Source: Planctomycetaceae bacterium (GTDB taxonomy: Bacteria; Planctomycetota; Planctomycetia; Planctomycetales; Planctomycetaceae). Taken from it: a stretch of DNA of 45,777 nt. The stretch is from the NCBI GenBank assembly GCA_024742875.1, contig JANSXP010000056.1, positions 1-45,777 on the forward strand, written 5' to 3'. The position numbers and the translations under genes are program-made. The notes under the pieces were generated by a model. That model was not told where the DNA came from and ran no database searches. It saw only the letters and a program-made list of their open reading frames with translations. Below, piece by piece: positions 17,804 to 27,661 of the stretch (the first letter of the stretch is position 1; every line of letters begins with the position of its first letter).

Positions 17804-18162
17804 GACGACTCACAACAAAACGGTCGGCTCACCATAACCTCCCAGACAAGCCGCAGCGGCCCACACAGGCGGCCGCGCTGACAGCGGTCGGGAAACCGCC
17901 TGTGACAGCTGTGATGATTGGGAAAACTGCAGCACGCATACGGGTGTTTGGACGGTGGCAGCTTTGATTCAACCTGAATCTTCCGGGCTATTGCCAATCG
18001 GTCGTTCAGCGGACGTATCTTGCGTCTAGAATTGAGCAACATTCCACACTTTCGGGCCGATACCACACCACATGGCGTGCTGGCGCACGATGTCGCACAC
18101 GCCACCTGCAACCTGAATGCTCGTTCCATGGAGGGAACCGTATCCTGCTGAACGGGCCCACC
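17804..18162. other. 359-base intergenic region
   Basis: Between the APC permease and the exported hydrolase, both on the plus strand. No gene, strong terminator or clear promoter could be supported. Confidence 0.55.
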
Positions 18163-19437
18163 ATGATGCTTCCGTCCTACCGGTTTTCCTGCTTATTGGT
18201 CCCTGCTATGCGATGGCTCGCTGTTCTGATGCTCGCCAGCATCACCACGGCATCGGGTCAGTTGCGTTTGCCGGAACCCGCCACAGCACCGGCCGCCCCC
18301 AGAGCGGGCGATGAATTCACTGAACTGCCCGCGCCTGGCGATACCGCCAGTGCCGACGCTGACCTCTCACTCACGCCCGCACAGCGTCCCGTCGGGGGCG
18401 AACCACCTGGCATCGTACGTCTCGCATCGCCTGCGCCTATCGCGCTGGCTGATGAGCCCGCCGGCATGGTTCGGATGTCGTCACCGCCGGCGATGCTGCA
18501 TGACGGGTTCTTCTTTCTGTCCACCCACCGCTCGCCGCAGACCGCTCGCGACGGGCTCCGCTTCTGCCCGGTCGTCACTCGCTACGACAACTGCGGTCCG
18601 TTTTGCGGCTCCTCGTTTGACGAACTGCGATCACAGATTGTTCCGGGCATTCCCGTGTGCATTTACGTTCATGGCAGCTTTGTGGACATGGCCAGTGCGT
18701 GCAAAGAATCTGTGGAAACCTGGCGGTGGCTGAAGAACGCCGGCTGCGGCCAGCAGATGCAGATGATCTACGTTTACTGGCCCAGCTACAAACCGCTGCG
18801 ACTGACCGTTCAGTGCGATGTGAATCAACTGGGGCGTCAGGCCGCTCGCAATGGATTTTATCTGGCCGACCTGATCAACTGCCTGCCGGTCGACTGTCCG
18901 ATTTGCCTGATGGGCCACAGTCACGGAACTCGCGTCATTGCCTCCGGTTTGCACCTGCTGTCTGGTGGCAGCGTGCAGGGCATGCAGCATCTGTCCGCTC
19001 GCAGCAACGGCCGTCGCATCCGAGCCGTGTTTGTGGCGTCCGCACTGGATCACGACTGGCTGAATCCCGGTCACAAGTACGACCGAGCCCTGTGCGGCGT
19101 CGAGTGCCTGCTCAATATGAAGAACTCACGCGACAAGGCGCTGAAGGTGTATCCGCTGCGACTGCCGTTGATTGCTCGTCGGGCTGCCGGCCAGTACGGA
19201 TTCAGCAACAAAGATCGCTACCGCATGGGCTACAACGGCTGCAAAATCTACGAGTACGACGCCACCGACATCGTCGGCCGCGAGCACCTGTGGCCCTATT
19301 ACTTCAGTAGCCCGCAGCTGGGGATGGTCGTTCGTAACTACGTCTACTTTTCCGACGCCTCAGCCGGGCACACGGCCACCACCAGCACACAGCCGCTGAT
19401 GATTTCCGAGCAGTCGGACCTGGTCACCCACCAGTAA
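18163..19437 (+). CDS. Exported alpha/beta hydrolase (DUF900-like)
   Basis: 424 residues. A signal peptide lies at about 16-33 (MRWLAVLMLASITTASG); the ATG at 18208 is an alternative start just before it. Residues 34-110 are a Pro/Ala-rich spacer with a short internal duplication (GIVRLASPA and GMVRMSSPP). The hydrolase domain (about 115-400) has an HG oxyanion pair in IPVCIYVHGSF (His170-Gly171) and the nucleophile elbow GHSHG (Ser253), followed by AVFVASALDHDWLNPGH, which may hold the acid. This layout resembles the DUF900 family of alpha/beta hydrolases. Many cysteines suggest disulfides outside the cytoplasm. Substrate unknown. Confidence 0.75.
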   Translation: MMLPSYRFSCLLVPAMRWLAVLMLASITTASGQLRLPEPATAPAAPRAGDEFTELPAPGDTASADADLSLTPAQRPVGGEPPGIVRLASPAPIALADEPAGMVRMSSPPAMLHDGFFFLSTHRSPQTARDGLRFCPVVTRYDNCGPFCGSSFDELRSQIVPGIPVCIYVHGSFVDMASACKESVETWRWLKNAGCGQQMQMIYVYWPSYKPLRLTVQCDVNQLGRQAARNGFYLADLINCLPVDCPICLMGHSHGTRVIASGLHLLSGGSVQGMQHLSARSNGRRIRAVFVASALDHDWLNPGHKYDRALCGVECLLNMKNSRDKALKVYPLRLPLIARRAAGQYGFSNKDRYRMGYNGCKIYEYDATDIVGREHLWPYYFSSPQLGMVVRNYVYFSDASAGHTATTSTQPLMISEQSDLVTHQ

Positions 19438-19508
19438 CCGTAAAGAAAGCTGGCGCAGCAGAACCCGGGCCGGCCACGACCGCTTAGCCCGCTTAGCCTG
19501 ACCATCAC

Positions 19509-20525
19509 CTAGCGGGACGTGACTTTCGCATCGTCTTCCAGCAGAGTCTCCACTGTTTGACCAGTGGCACTGAGCATGGTGCGGGCGCCAAACGCGTTGA
19601 TGACCGTACTGTTAAATTTCAGGACTCGCTTGAGCACCAGACCGCGCTGCAGGTCAAACGTGATGGTTCCCTGTGGTGTCGACTGAATCAACTGCCCTTT
19701 GATGGCCGCATTCTTCACGCTGCGGTCAATTGACGTGGCAAAGGTAATGGTGGCCACGCCGTTCTCCACGGCCTTCAGCCGGAATGTCCGCAACAGGTGG
19801 ACGGTCCGCATTACGTTTTCCGCCACACGTACCCGCACGGGAATCTGGACTCGCCACGTGTCTCCCACTGCGACTTTCTCCTGAGGCAGCGGAAAGACAA
19901 AGCTGGCCTGCCCGGCCGGATTTGTCACCAGTTTGCCTTCGTGATCCACCGGAGCGCCAGATGTCTTCACGTGGTACTTTGGCGCCGCCCCTCGCAGCTT
20001 GTCCGCTGTGCTGCGAAAAATCGAAGGCACGCGACTGGGCGACATCCTGTTGTCAAACTTCACGGGCGCCGCGTCGTTGGGCTGAATCTCCATCTTTACG
20101 CTGGCAAACTGCATCTGCAGATCTGCACTGCCATCTTTGTCCACCTTCTTCACGGTGAACACGCGGACCTGGTCCACTTTGGAGACGTCTGTCTTCACGC
20201 CCTTGGGCGTGTTGGCCACCTGCCGGACGGCCTGGCGACTGTCGTATTTCAGGGCGGTACCAGGTTCAAAGTGGAAACGAATCAGATGCTCTAGAGCCGC
20301 CGCTGTCTCTGCGTCCTCCTGTGCCGGACTGGCTTCGGCGGGGCTGACTGCGGCCGGACCGGCCGCCCCATCAGTGGTCGCGCTGTTGCTCGCAGCGTCG
20401 GTCGCTTTCACCACTTTGTCCGCTTCGTCTGCGAACAGCACAGGGCGGACAGTCAACAGAAGCGCGAAGCCACAAAGCCAGGGGAAGACACAGCGGCGGA
20501 CAGAAGCACGGGCAGGGGCGATCAT
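19509..20525 (-). CDS. Exported protein, DUF6263-like
   Basis: 338 residues from the ATG at 20525, with AAGGAG seven bases upstream. N-terminal signal peptide (VRRCVFPWLCGFALLLTVRP, then VLFA). Residues 25-75 are an Ala/Thr-rich linker. The mature domain (about 80-338) is beta-rich: FHFEPGTALKYDSRQAVRQV, VFTVKKVDKDGSADLQMQFA, VAVGDTWRVQIPV, GTITFDLQRGLVLKR. This order recalls the DUF6263 family of secreted planctomycete proteins; the match is from memory and uncertain. It follows waaA on the same strand after 150 bases. Confidence 0.65.
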   Translation of the reverse strand: MIAPARASVRRCVFPWLCGFALLLTVRPVLFADEADKVVKATDAASNSATTDGAAGPAAVSPAEASPAQEDAETAAALEHLIRFHFEPGTALKYDSRQAVRQVANTPKGVKTDVSKVDQVRVFTVKKVDKDGSADLQMQFASVKMEIQPNDAAPVKFDNRMSPSRVPSIFRSTADKLRGAAPKYHVKTSGAPVDHEGKLVTNPAGQASFVFPLPQEKVAVGDTWRVQIPVRVRVAENVMRTVHLLRTFRLKAVENGVATITFATSIDRSVKNAAIKGQLIQSTPQGTITFDLQRGLVLKRVLKFNSTVINAFGARTMLSATGQTVETLLEDDAKVTSR

Positions 20526-20675
20526 CGGGAGAACTCCTTGATTGGTGGGGCCGGGAAAATAGCACATACCGGCAGATCACATCGAGAGCGTTTTCCAACA
20601 CGCGGACGACCGCTTCCACCCAGCGGCAGATTTTGCCGATCATCCTCGTCAGAGCCGGCGGTCCGTCAATCCCAC

Positions 20676-22046
20676 TCAGGCTGCCCGATCGCCACGCAAC
20701 CTGGCAGCAGCCCTCGTGTGCGATCGCGCTTCGTCCGTGGTGTCCAGCGCCTCGTCGAGGCAGTCCAGCGTACGTTCCACAGCACCCTGCTGTTTGATGA
20801 TGACCTGGCTGGCCCTGCGTCCCATGGCGGATCGAGCCGGCTGGTCACAGAGAAGTTCACGAAGAACTGACACCAGATCGTCCGGCTGCTGCAGCTGCAA
20901 AATGCCGTCGACGGCTTTCAGCTGACTGACGATCTCGCGAAAGTTCGATGTGTTGGGCCCCACCATGACGGCCGCTCCATAGGCGGCCGGTTCCAGCATG
21001 TTCTGGCCGCCCCGAGAACCAAAACTGCCGCCGACAAACGCCACGTCCGCCAGTCCCCAGCAGGCACTCAGTTCCCCAATGGTATCCAGCAGCAGCACGT
21101 CGTCTGCGGTCACGCGATCGCCTGGCGACAGTGACGATCGCCTGACGCAGGACTCGCCGCTCGCTGTGATGACATCCGCCACCTCATCAAAACGCTCCCG
21201 ATGCCGCGGCACCAGAACCAGCCGCAGCCCGGGAAACTCATGCCGCAACGCCTGCCAGGCGGCGAGTGCCAATCGCTCCTCGGGGGCCTGCGTGCTGCCA
21301 GCGATGAATACGGTCTGACCATCGGTGACCTGAAACATCTCTCGGAAACGGGCCGTGGATGCATTGGTGCGATCGCAGCAGATCTGATCAAACTTGACCG
21401 AACCGGAAACCGTCACAGCCGTCGAAGTGGCGCCCAGTCCCAGCAGCCGCTCAGCATAAACCTCATTTTGTGCGGCGATGGCAGTGACGGGCTGCAGCAG
21501 CGAGGCCAGCAGGCGACGAATTCGCGAATAGCCGCGGAAGCTCTTTTCACTCATGCGCGCATTCACAATCGCCGTGGCAACACTCCGGCTGTGACACGCT
21601 CGCAGAAAGTTGGGCCACAGTTCCAGTTCCACGAGCACCACCAGCGATGGCTGCAGCGTATTCAGCGCGCGGCGGACCGCCCAGGAAAAATCCAGAGGAA
21701 ACCAGTGAACATGACAGTCGGCGGAAAAACGCTCCACCGCCAGATCGTAGCCGGTGTCAGTGGACGTGGTGACCACAATGGAATATCTCCCCAGGTGGCG
21801 CTGACGAAAACCAGCGATCAATCGGGGCAACTGCAGCACCTCGCCCACGCTCACGGCGTGAAACCAGACAACCGGGCGATCCGACAGAAATCCCGGCATT
21901 CGCCCGAGCAGTTTGGTGGCCAGCCCGCGTCGATAACGACCGTGTCGCACGCTGCGATAAACGGCCACGGGCAGGACCACCGCCAGCAGACCGCAATAGA
22001 CGGCATTCAATGCCCATGACAAGACAACCGCGCGAAGTCGACGCAT
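20676..22046 (-). CDS. waaA: 3-deoxy-D-manno-octulosonic acid (Kdo) transferase
   Basis: 456 residues. It transfers Kdo from CMP-Kdo to lipid A precursor at the inner face of the cytoplasmic membrane. The N-terminus holds a membrane anchor (about 8-30). The conserved base is in WFHAVSVGEVLQL (Glu69), and VVLVELELWPNFLRAC (about 134-149) is the family's second signature. The C-terminal GT-B half has FIAGSTQAPEERLALAAW, LVLVPRHRERFDEV and AFVGGSFGSRGGQNMLEPAA, which bind the nucleotide sugar. Length is close to that of other WaaA enzymes. Its presence supports a lipopolysaccharide-bearing outer membrane. It follows secA on the same strand with a 255-base gap. Confidence 0.93.
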   Translation of the reverse strand: MRRLRAVVLSWALNAVYCGLLAVVLPVAVYRSVRHGRYRRGLATKLLGRMPGFLSDRPVVWFHAVSVGEVLQLPRLIAGFRQRHLGRYSIVVTTSTDTGYDLAVERFSADCHVHWFPLDFSWAVRRALNTLQPSLVVLVELELWPNFLRACHSRSVATAIVNARMSEKSFRGYSRIRRLLASLLQPVTAIAAQNEVYAERLLGLGATSTAVTVSGSVKFDQICCDRTNASTARFREMFQVTDGQTVFIAGSTQAPEERLALAAWQALRHEFPGLRLVLVPRHRERFDEVADVITASGESCVRRSSLSPGDRVTADDVLLLDTIGELSACWGLADVAFVGGSFGSRGGQNMLEPAAYGAAVMVGPNTSNFREIVSQLKAVDGILQLQQPDDLVSVLRELLCDQPARSAMGRRASQVIIKQQGAVERTLDCLDEALDTTDEARSHTRAAARLRGDRAA

Positions 22047-22282
22047 CAGTGCCGCCCCCCAGCTGCCATCATACTCTCCGTGGGCCCCAAACGACGAGTT
22101 AGGAAACGAAAAGTCAGCAAACGATCGGTTGGCAAACCTCTGACTGGCGCAGACCAGCCCGACCAGCCCGACCAGCAGGGCGACAGCTCCTCGGATGTGA
22201 TCTGGTCAGTCATCAGGAATCCGTTCCTGTCAGGTCGTGTCAGGTCGTGTTATCGGTCGGCATTCACCACAGACTGGCTGGC

Positions 22283-22301
22283 GCTGACTGGCGCAGTCAG
22301 C
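22283..22301 (-). terminator. Hairpin directly after the secA stop (possible terminator)
   Basis: GCTGACT (22283-22289) and AGTCAGC (22295-22301) pair perfectly with a five-base loop, one base beyond the secA stop. No T run follows, so it may be a transcript end stabiliser and not an intrinsic terminator. Two short direct duplications nearby (GACCAGCCC at 22151 onward, CAGGTCGTGT twice at 22231-22250) have no clear role. Confidence 0.35.
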
Positions 22302-25300
22302 CTACTTGCCGCAGCACTTTTTGTACTTCTTCCCGCTGCCACACGGACACGGATCGTTCCGCCCCACTTTGGGTGCGGTGTTGACAATGGGATCAATGGC
22401 TTTGTTGTCCTGGCCGGGCTCGTTGGTCTGCATCTGCTCGGCCGCCGTGTCTTCCACAGCCGGCGCGACGTCCTGCTCTGTGGCGGTGATCTTCCACAGC
22501 GACCCCACAAATGCGGGGCTCTCCTGCTCCATCCGGAAAATGGCCGACGTCACCTGCTCGGCAATTCTCTGCCACATGCCGGTAAACGCCTTGCGGCCTT
22601 CCCGCTTGTATTCTGTCTTCGGATCCTTCTGAGCATAGCCCATCAGGCCGATGCCCTGCCGCAGGTGGCCCATATAATACAGGTGGTCTTTCCAGGCGGT
22701 GTCCACGATTTCCAGCAGCACGGACCGCTCGGTCTGCCGCAGTTCCGGACGGTACACGTGCTCCACGCCCTGGATGAAGTTGCCGCGGGCCTCCACCGGC
22801 TTCATGGACATCAGACGATCGGTATCCACATTCCAGTTGATGGACTGCCCCGCCCAGTCGGCCACAGATTTTGCCTGAGCCTCAGTGACGGTCGCCGCTT
22901 CATTCTCCGAATCCGGCAGCAGCTCGGCCAGCTTCTCCCGGATCATGGTCAGATCGGGTTTGGTTCGCAGGAAGTCTTCGCTGGTCTGATTCAGCAGCGC
23001 TCGAATGTCGCCCGCCGACATCTGCGCAAACTGCTCGGGCGCGAAATCCCGCTTGAAACGCGTGTTGGCCCAGCGGCAAAGTTTTTCCCGGTTGTACTTC
23101 TCACCGTGAGAACCATCGCCCTCAAGAAAGCTGGCCATGCCCACATTGACAGGGAAGGTCACTTCCTTCTGATCGTAAAGCCTGCGGACACTGTCCTTCA
23201 GGTACGATTCCACTTCGGCAATCTCTTTGCCGTCGAGGTCGGACACCTGGACGGGCAGCGTAAAGTGATGCTGAGCCCAGCCACACAAAGATTTGAGTTC
23301 AAACTGATCGTCCAGAATCTCACCCAGAATCGACAGATCCCAGCGTTCGATGGAACCTTTGGCCAGTTCCAGCAGGTGACCTTCGATCTGGTCACGATCA
23401 AACTTCCGCAAATCACGGTCGTTGGTGTTCAGACCAAAGTGACGATTGGCCCAGCGAGACAGAGCAATCCAGTTCCAGTCCCGTTTCAGTTCTTCGGCCG
23501 TTTCCGCATCACCAATCGGCAGGTCAACGGCGGCCTGCTCGTAAATGACCGCTTCAAACTGACGCGCGGCTTCTTCGCGGAGGTATTCTTCCAGCTGCTC
23601 ACGGTCACGACCACGCACCTGATGAGCATCCAGATCCAGATGAAGCTTCTGCGTGGCCCATTCCGCCAGCGTCACCTCACGAAAATCACTGCCCAAAAAA
23701 TGGGTCACCCAGTGATCGATCTGCTCATCCATCATGCCGATCAGCAGCTCACGACAGTCGGCACCATCCAGAATCTGCTGACGGTACGAATAGGTTCGCT
23801 TGCGCTGCTCGTCCATGACCTCGTCATATTCGAGCAGGTTCTTGCGCTGATCGAAGTGTTTCTCCTCGATCTTCTTTTGAGCGCCTTCCACGCGACGCGT
23901 CACCATCGGCGAGGTAATGGGTTCACCATCCTGCAGACCGGCCCACTGCATCACACGTTTAACCGTGTCACCGGCAAACAGACGCATCAACTTGTCATCC
24001 AGTGAGATAAAGAAGCGACTGGAACCGGGGTCGCCCTGTCGACCCGCGCGACCACGCAGCTGCAGGTCAATGCGACGGGAGTCGTGACGTTCGGTGCCAA
24101 TCACGTGCAGTCCGCCCAGGTCCTGAATCTCCAGAGCTTCTTTATCCATGCCGTCACGCACGGCGATCTGTTTGGTCAGGTCGTCCCACTCCGACTTGGG
24201 GACCTCCAGACGCGATACATACTTCTCCTTGAGCTCTTCCCACGCCGAGTGTTCCGGATTGCCACCCAGCACAATATCCGTACCACGGCCCGCCATATTG
24301 GTGGCGATGGTGACCGCATTACGGCGACCGGCCTGGGCCACAATCTCCGCCTCCCGTTCGTGCTGTTTGGCGTTCAGAACGTCGTGCTTGATGCCGCGTT
24401 TGACCAGTTTGCGGCTGACCAGTTCCGATGTCTCGATGGATGTGGTGCCCACAAGAATCGGCCGCCCCGACTTGTGCACATCCTGAATCTCGTCAACGAC
24501 CGCGTTCCATTTTTCTTTGTCAGTGCCGTAGATGTTGTCGGGGTGGTTGATCCGCTGCATATAGCGGTTGGTGGGCACCGCCATCACGTCCAGCTTGTAA
24601 ATCTTCCAGAACTCTTCCGCCTCAGTCATGGCGGTACCCGTCATGCCGGACAGCTTGTCGTACAGCTTGAAGTAGTTCTGCAGCGTAATCGTCGCCAGCG
24701 TCTGCGACTCTTCCTTGATCTTCACCCCCTCTTTGGCTTCCACCGCCTGGTGCAGACCGTCGCTCCACTGACGGCCTTCCATCTTGCGGCCCGTGTTCTC
24801 ATCCACGATCACAATCTCGCCGCGGTCCACGACGTAGTTGATGTCTTTCTTGTACAGGTGATGCGCTTTGAGGGCATTATCGATCAGGTGCGGCCACTCC
24901 ATATTGCCGGCCGTGTAAAAACTGTCCACGCCCGCCAGTTCTTCGGCGCGGCGTGTGCCTTCTTCCGTCAGATGGCAGGTGTGCTCTTTTTCCTTCACCT
25001 CAAAGTCGGTGTCTGCACGCAGCTGTCTGGCGATGGTGTTGGCTTTGGGGTACTTGTCCAGATTGTCATGCGCAGGGCCGGAGATAATCAGCGGTGTCCG
25101 CGCTTCATCAATCAGGATATTGTCAATCTCGTCCACCACGGCGTAGTGCAGCGGCCCCTGCACCTGCAGTTCCCGTGTGGGCTTCATGTTGTCGCGCAGA
25201 TAATCAAACCCGAACTGGTTGCTCGTGCCGTAAGTCACATCGCACGCATAGTGCTTTTGTCGCTCAGACGGTCCCATGTTGGACTGAATCGCGCCAATGG

Positions 25301-25844
25301 TCAGCCCCAGGTTGATATGAATGGGGCCCATCCATTCCATATCGCGCAGTGCCAGATAGTCGTTCACGGTGATCACGTGCACTTTGCCGGCGATGGCATT
25401 CAAAAACGTGGGCAGCGTGGCCACCAGCGTCTTGCCTTCCCCGGTCACCATCTCGGCGATCATGCCGTTGTGCAGAATCCAGCCCCCCACCATCTGCACG
25501 TCATAGTGCCGCATCTGCAGAAACCGTCGACCGGATTCCCGCACGGCTGCAAACGCATCGGGTAGCAGATCGTCCAGCGTCTCGCCGGCTTTTAATCGCG
25601 CCCGCAGAATGTCGGCCGTTTGTTTCAGTTCCGCGTCCGACTTGACCTTCCACGTTTCTTCCAAACCGTTGATGTGGTCCAGCAGTGAACCGGGCGTGAT
25701 GACTGTGTCGCCCTGCTTGTTGCGGACAAAGCCAATCTTCTTGATGCGGTTCTCATTGGACGACCCGAAAATCGACGTGATGCCACGCTCAATTTTGCTG
25801 GTCGCCGAAGTGAAGAAGTCGCCAACTTTTTCGATGAACTCCAT
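22302..25844 (-). CDS. secA: Preprotein translocase ATPase SecA, enlarged
   Basis: 1180 residues, against about 900 in E. coli. It drives secretory proteins through SecYEG. Walker A is MVTGEGKTL (132-140), the DEAD-type box is [15 protein letters not shown] (236-250), and the second motor domain has [10 protein letters not shown] (515-524) and [14 protein letters not shown] (598-611). The preprotein-binding and scaffold parts are normal up to about 700. Between about 724 and 1035 there are five similar segments, each with W-A (729, 798, 856, 925, 997) followed about 34 residues later, in most, by an aromatic residue; they look like multiplied helical-wing segments. The C-terminus has the SEC-C zinc motif [17 protein letters not shown] (Cys1166, 1168, 1177, 1178). 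Confidence 0.97.
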   Translation of the reverse strand: MEFIEKVGDFFTSATSKIERGITSIFGSSNENRIKKIGFVRNKQGDTVITPGSLLDHINGLEETWKVKSDAELKQTADILRARLKAGETLDDLLPDAFAAVRESGRRFLQMRHYDVQMVGGWILHNGMIAEMVTGEGKTLVATLPTFLNAIAGKVHVITVNDYLALRDMEWMGPIHINLGLTIGAIQSNMGPSERQKHYACDVTYGTSNQFGFDYLRDNMKPTRELQVQGPLHYAVVDEIDNILIDEARTPLIISGPAHDNLDKYPKANTIARQLRADTDFEVKEKEHTCHLTEEGTRRAEELAGVDSFYTAGNMEWPHLIDNALKAHHLYKKDINYVVDRGEIVIVDENTGRKMEGRQWSDGLHQAVEAKEGVKIKEESQTLATITLQNYFKLYDKLSGMTGTAMTEAEEFWKIYKLDVMAVPTNRYMQRINHPDNIYGTDKEKWNAVVDEIQDVHKSGRPILVGTTSIETSELVSRKLVKRGIKHDVLNAKQHEREAEIVAQAGRRNAVTIATNMAGRGTDIVLGGNPEHSAWEELKEKYVSRLEVPKSEWDDLTKQIAVRDGMDKEALEIQDLGGLHVIGTERHDSRRIDLQLRGRAGRQGDPGSSRFFISLDDKLMRLFAGDTVKRVMQWAGLQDGEPITSPMVTRRVEGAQKKIEEKHFDQRKNLLEYDEVMDEQRKRTYSYRQQILDGADCRELLIGMMDEQIDHWVTHFLGSDFREVTLAEWATQKLHLDLDAHQVRGRDREQLEEYLREEAARQFEAVIYEQAAVDLPIGDAETAEELKRDWNWIALSRWANRHFGLNTNDRDLRKFDRDQIEGHLLELAKGSIERWDLSILGEILDDQFELKSLCGWAQHHFTLPVQVSDLDGKEIAEVESYLKDSVRRLYDQKEVTFPVNVGMASFLEGDGSHGEKYNREKLCRWANTRFKRDFAPEQFAQMSAGDIRALLNQTSEDFLRTKPDLTMIREKLAELLPDSENEAATVTEAQAKSVADWAGQSINWNVDTDRLMSMKPVEARGNFIQGVEHVYRPELRQTERSVLLEIVDTAWKDHLYYMGHLRQGIGLMGYAQKDPKTEYKREGRKAFTGMWQRIAEQVTSAIFRMEQESPAFVGSLWKITATEQDVAPAVEDTAAEQMQTNEPGQDNKAIDPIVNTAPKVGRNDPCPCGSGKKYKKCCGK

Positions 25845-26267
25845 GGTTCAGTTACGCCTTTTGCCGCGGAAACCAGGGGGGAGAAGAAAACTGTTCGCCG
25901 TCGTTGATCGGCGATTGGAAGTTTTCCGCTATGCCTGCCGCAATCCGTTTGATTTCTGTCAGTCCGCCGTTCCACACCTGCCGTTTTGACGCTTGAGACG
26001 ACTTTGACAGGTTGAAAAAATCGACCTAAGTCCAAGCCTCAAAGTATATTTCAACGAGAGAAACCCGGTCAATGGAGACTGATTCGGGCTCACGCAGGAG
26101 GAACGACGCAATTCGCATACCGGAACGCGGTGGCGACCGCGAATCCGCTGCGGTCAGGCTGATCCCCGCCAGCCAGCATCCGGCGGCTTTCCGGCAGAAC
26201 GTGCGGCAATGTGCGGCGAACGGTGGCCACCGCCCTGATGATCAGCCGAAAAAAACAGGCCCGTCCG
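25845..26267. other. 423-base gap upstream of secA
   Basis: Between the SDR gene stop and the secA start, same strand. A run of seven T on the minus strand near 26250 lies shortly after the SDR stop but I see no strong stem before it. Probably holds the secA promoter and leader; no RNA element could be identified. Confidence 0.5.
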
Positions 26268-27059
26268 TCAGGCGGCTTCGCGTTTTTTTTGCTCTCGGGT
26301 CAGCTTTTGCCGCAGTCGCTGCATCCCGCGAATCCAGCGATCGTGATCGTCGGTTTTCATGCTGAAGTATTCCGCCACTTCCGGATGCGGCAGAATCAGA
26401 AACTGCTCCTCCTGCATGCCGGTGATGACACTGTCCGCCACCTCGTCCGGCGTAATCACGTGCAGATGCAGGTAGCGATGAATCGGGTCGTCGTTATCCA
26501 GAAATCCGGTCTGCACGCCCAGCGGACAAACGCACGACACGCGAATTCCCTGACGGCCGTAACACACCGACAGCCATTCGGCCATGGCCACATCAGCGTG
26601 CTTGGTGACCGAATAGGAGGCCGAGCCGATTTCAGTCAGCACGCCGGCGGCCGAGGCGGTGTGTACCAGATAACCTTCGCCGCGCTCCAGCATATGGGGG
26701 ACGACGGCACGGGCCGCGTACAGCCGGGACATCACATTGACGTCCCACATACGCTGCCAGTCTTCGTTGGCACACTCCAGGCCACCCTTGCAGGTGATGC
26801 CGGCGTTGGAAAAGAACACGTCAATGTGCCCACAGACAGACAGACTGTCCTGGACCAGCTGCTGTACGCTGGATTCCTCAGACACATCGCAGGCGATGGC
26901 CGTGCCGCCGATTTCTTCCGCGATCTGAGAAGCCGCGTCCCCGTCCCGATCAGACACCACCACATGGGCGGCTCCCGCTTTGGCGAAGGCGCGACACAGT
27001 GCTGCTCCGATGCCATTGCCGCCGCCCGTGACGACGATATTCCTGCCGGCCACATCCAT
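26268..27059 (-). CDS. SDR family NAD(P)-dependent oxidoreductase
   Basis: 263 residues; AGGAG lies nine bases before the ATG. Classical short-chain dehydrogenase: cofactor loop TGGGNGIG (11-18), acidic SDRDG after the second strand (Asp37, suggests NAD), CDVS (57-60), NAG (85-87), Asn108, catalytic Ser136, Tyr149 and Lys153 (YSVTK). The C-terminal part (VITPDEVADSVITGMQEEQF, LILPHPEVAEYF) occurs in SDRs annotated as short-chain alcohol/acyl dehydrogenases. Substrate unknown. It lies upstream of secA, on the same strand but with a 423-base gap. Confidence 0.92.
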   Translation of the reverse strand: MDVAGRNIVVTGGGNGIGAALCRAFAKAGAAHVVVSDRDGDAASQIAEEIGGTAIACDVSEESSVQQLVQDSLSVCGHIDVFFSNAGITCKGGLECANEDWQRMWDVNVMSRLYAARAVVPHMLERGEGYLVHTASAAGVLTEIGSASYSVTKHADVAMAEWLSVCYGRQGIRVSCVCPLGVQTGFLDNDDPIHRYLHLHVITPDEVADSVITGMQEEQFLILPHPEVAEYFSMKTDDHDRWIRGMQRLRQKLTREQKKREAA

Positions 27060-27205
27060 GTTGTTGCTCCTGTGTAGGAATTCCGTTTCCTGCCCGCGAT
27101 TGTCTTTCGCGCTTTGATTGTCTTCCGCGCTTTTTCTCCGGCTGCGTGTCGGCCAACCAGGTGTCCACAGTCTGACTGGTGTCTGCGATGACGACTTGTT
27201 GGCCC

Positions 27206-27250
27206 GCCGATTGAGGGCGGCCGATTGAGGGCGGCCGATTGAGGGCGGCC
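27206..27250. repeat. 14-base tandem repeat, three copies
   Basis: GCCGATTGAGGGCG occurs three times head to tail (27206-27219, 27220-27233, 27234-27247), and GCC begins a fourth. Related words (GGCCCGCCGA) recur at 27201 and about 27268-27290. The cluster lies in the 265-base gap upstream of the SDR gene. Confidence 0.85.
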
Positions 27251-27324
27251 AAGCGCCGGAGATGTTGGCCCGCCGAGATCGGCCCGCCGATTGAGGTCGA
27301 CCTGTTGAGGATCGGTCGACTGGA

Positions 27325-27570
27325 CTAGCCGCCCGTGCGACGATGCACGACGGTCGGTTTGCCGCCGCCCTGCTGCATCTGAGCCTTCTGTTGCACGCCA
27401 GCCGTCAGCACCTTCTTTGCCCGCGGCACACCGCCGGGTGAGGCGTCGGCTTCTTTGGCCTGCTCACGCCGCCGCGCGGCTTCTGCCAGCTTCTTTTGAG
27501 CGACACGTTTTTCACGCTCTTTGCGTTTTTTGTCTTTGTTCTTCGCCACTTCAGCTTCCCTGGAGGCCAT
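27325..27570 (-). CDS. Small basic, coiled-coil-like protein
   Basis: 81 residues from the ATG at 27570; a GTG seven codons later (VAKNKDKK) is an alternative start. The sequence is mainly Lys, Arg, Glu and Ala (KNKDKKRKEREKRVAQKKLA, then EAARRREQAKE), which suggests one long charged helix, then a flexible tail ending HRRTGG. It has no signal peptide. Such proteins may bind nucleic acid, but nothing here proves it. Short highly charged frames can be chance products, yet the codon pattern is coherent. It lies between the PEP-CTERM and SDR genes on the same strand. Confidence 0.55.
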   Translation of the reverse strand: MASREAEVAKNKDKKRKEREKRVAQKKLAEAARRREQAKEADASPGGVPRAKKVLTAGVQQKAQMQQGGGKPTVVHRRTGG

Positions 27571-27661
27571 TAAAAAGCGTCTGGAGACAGCCTTATAGTG
27601 GATACGGCACCGTTTGCGAAGTCGGGCCAGCGAGAGCCAGCGGATCGACGTGCAGTGTGGC

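Noticed and set aside
22151..22250. Short duplications (GACCAGCCC, CAGGTCGTGT)
   Set aside because: Two or so copies of ten-base words in a GC-rich gap; no further structure to call an element.
22080..25565. Two long plus-strand open frames (22080-24005 and 24084-25565)
   Set aside because: Both are antisense to secA, whose motifs are unambiguous; the frames are a by-product of GC-rich codon use.
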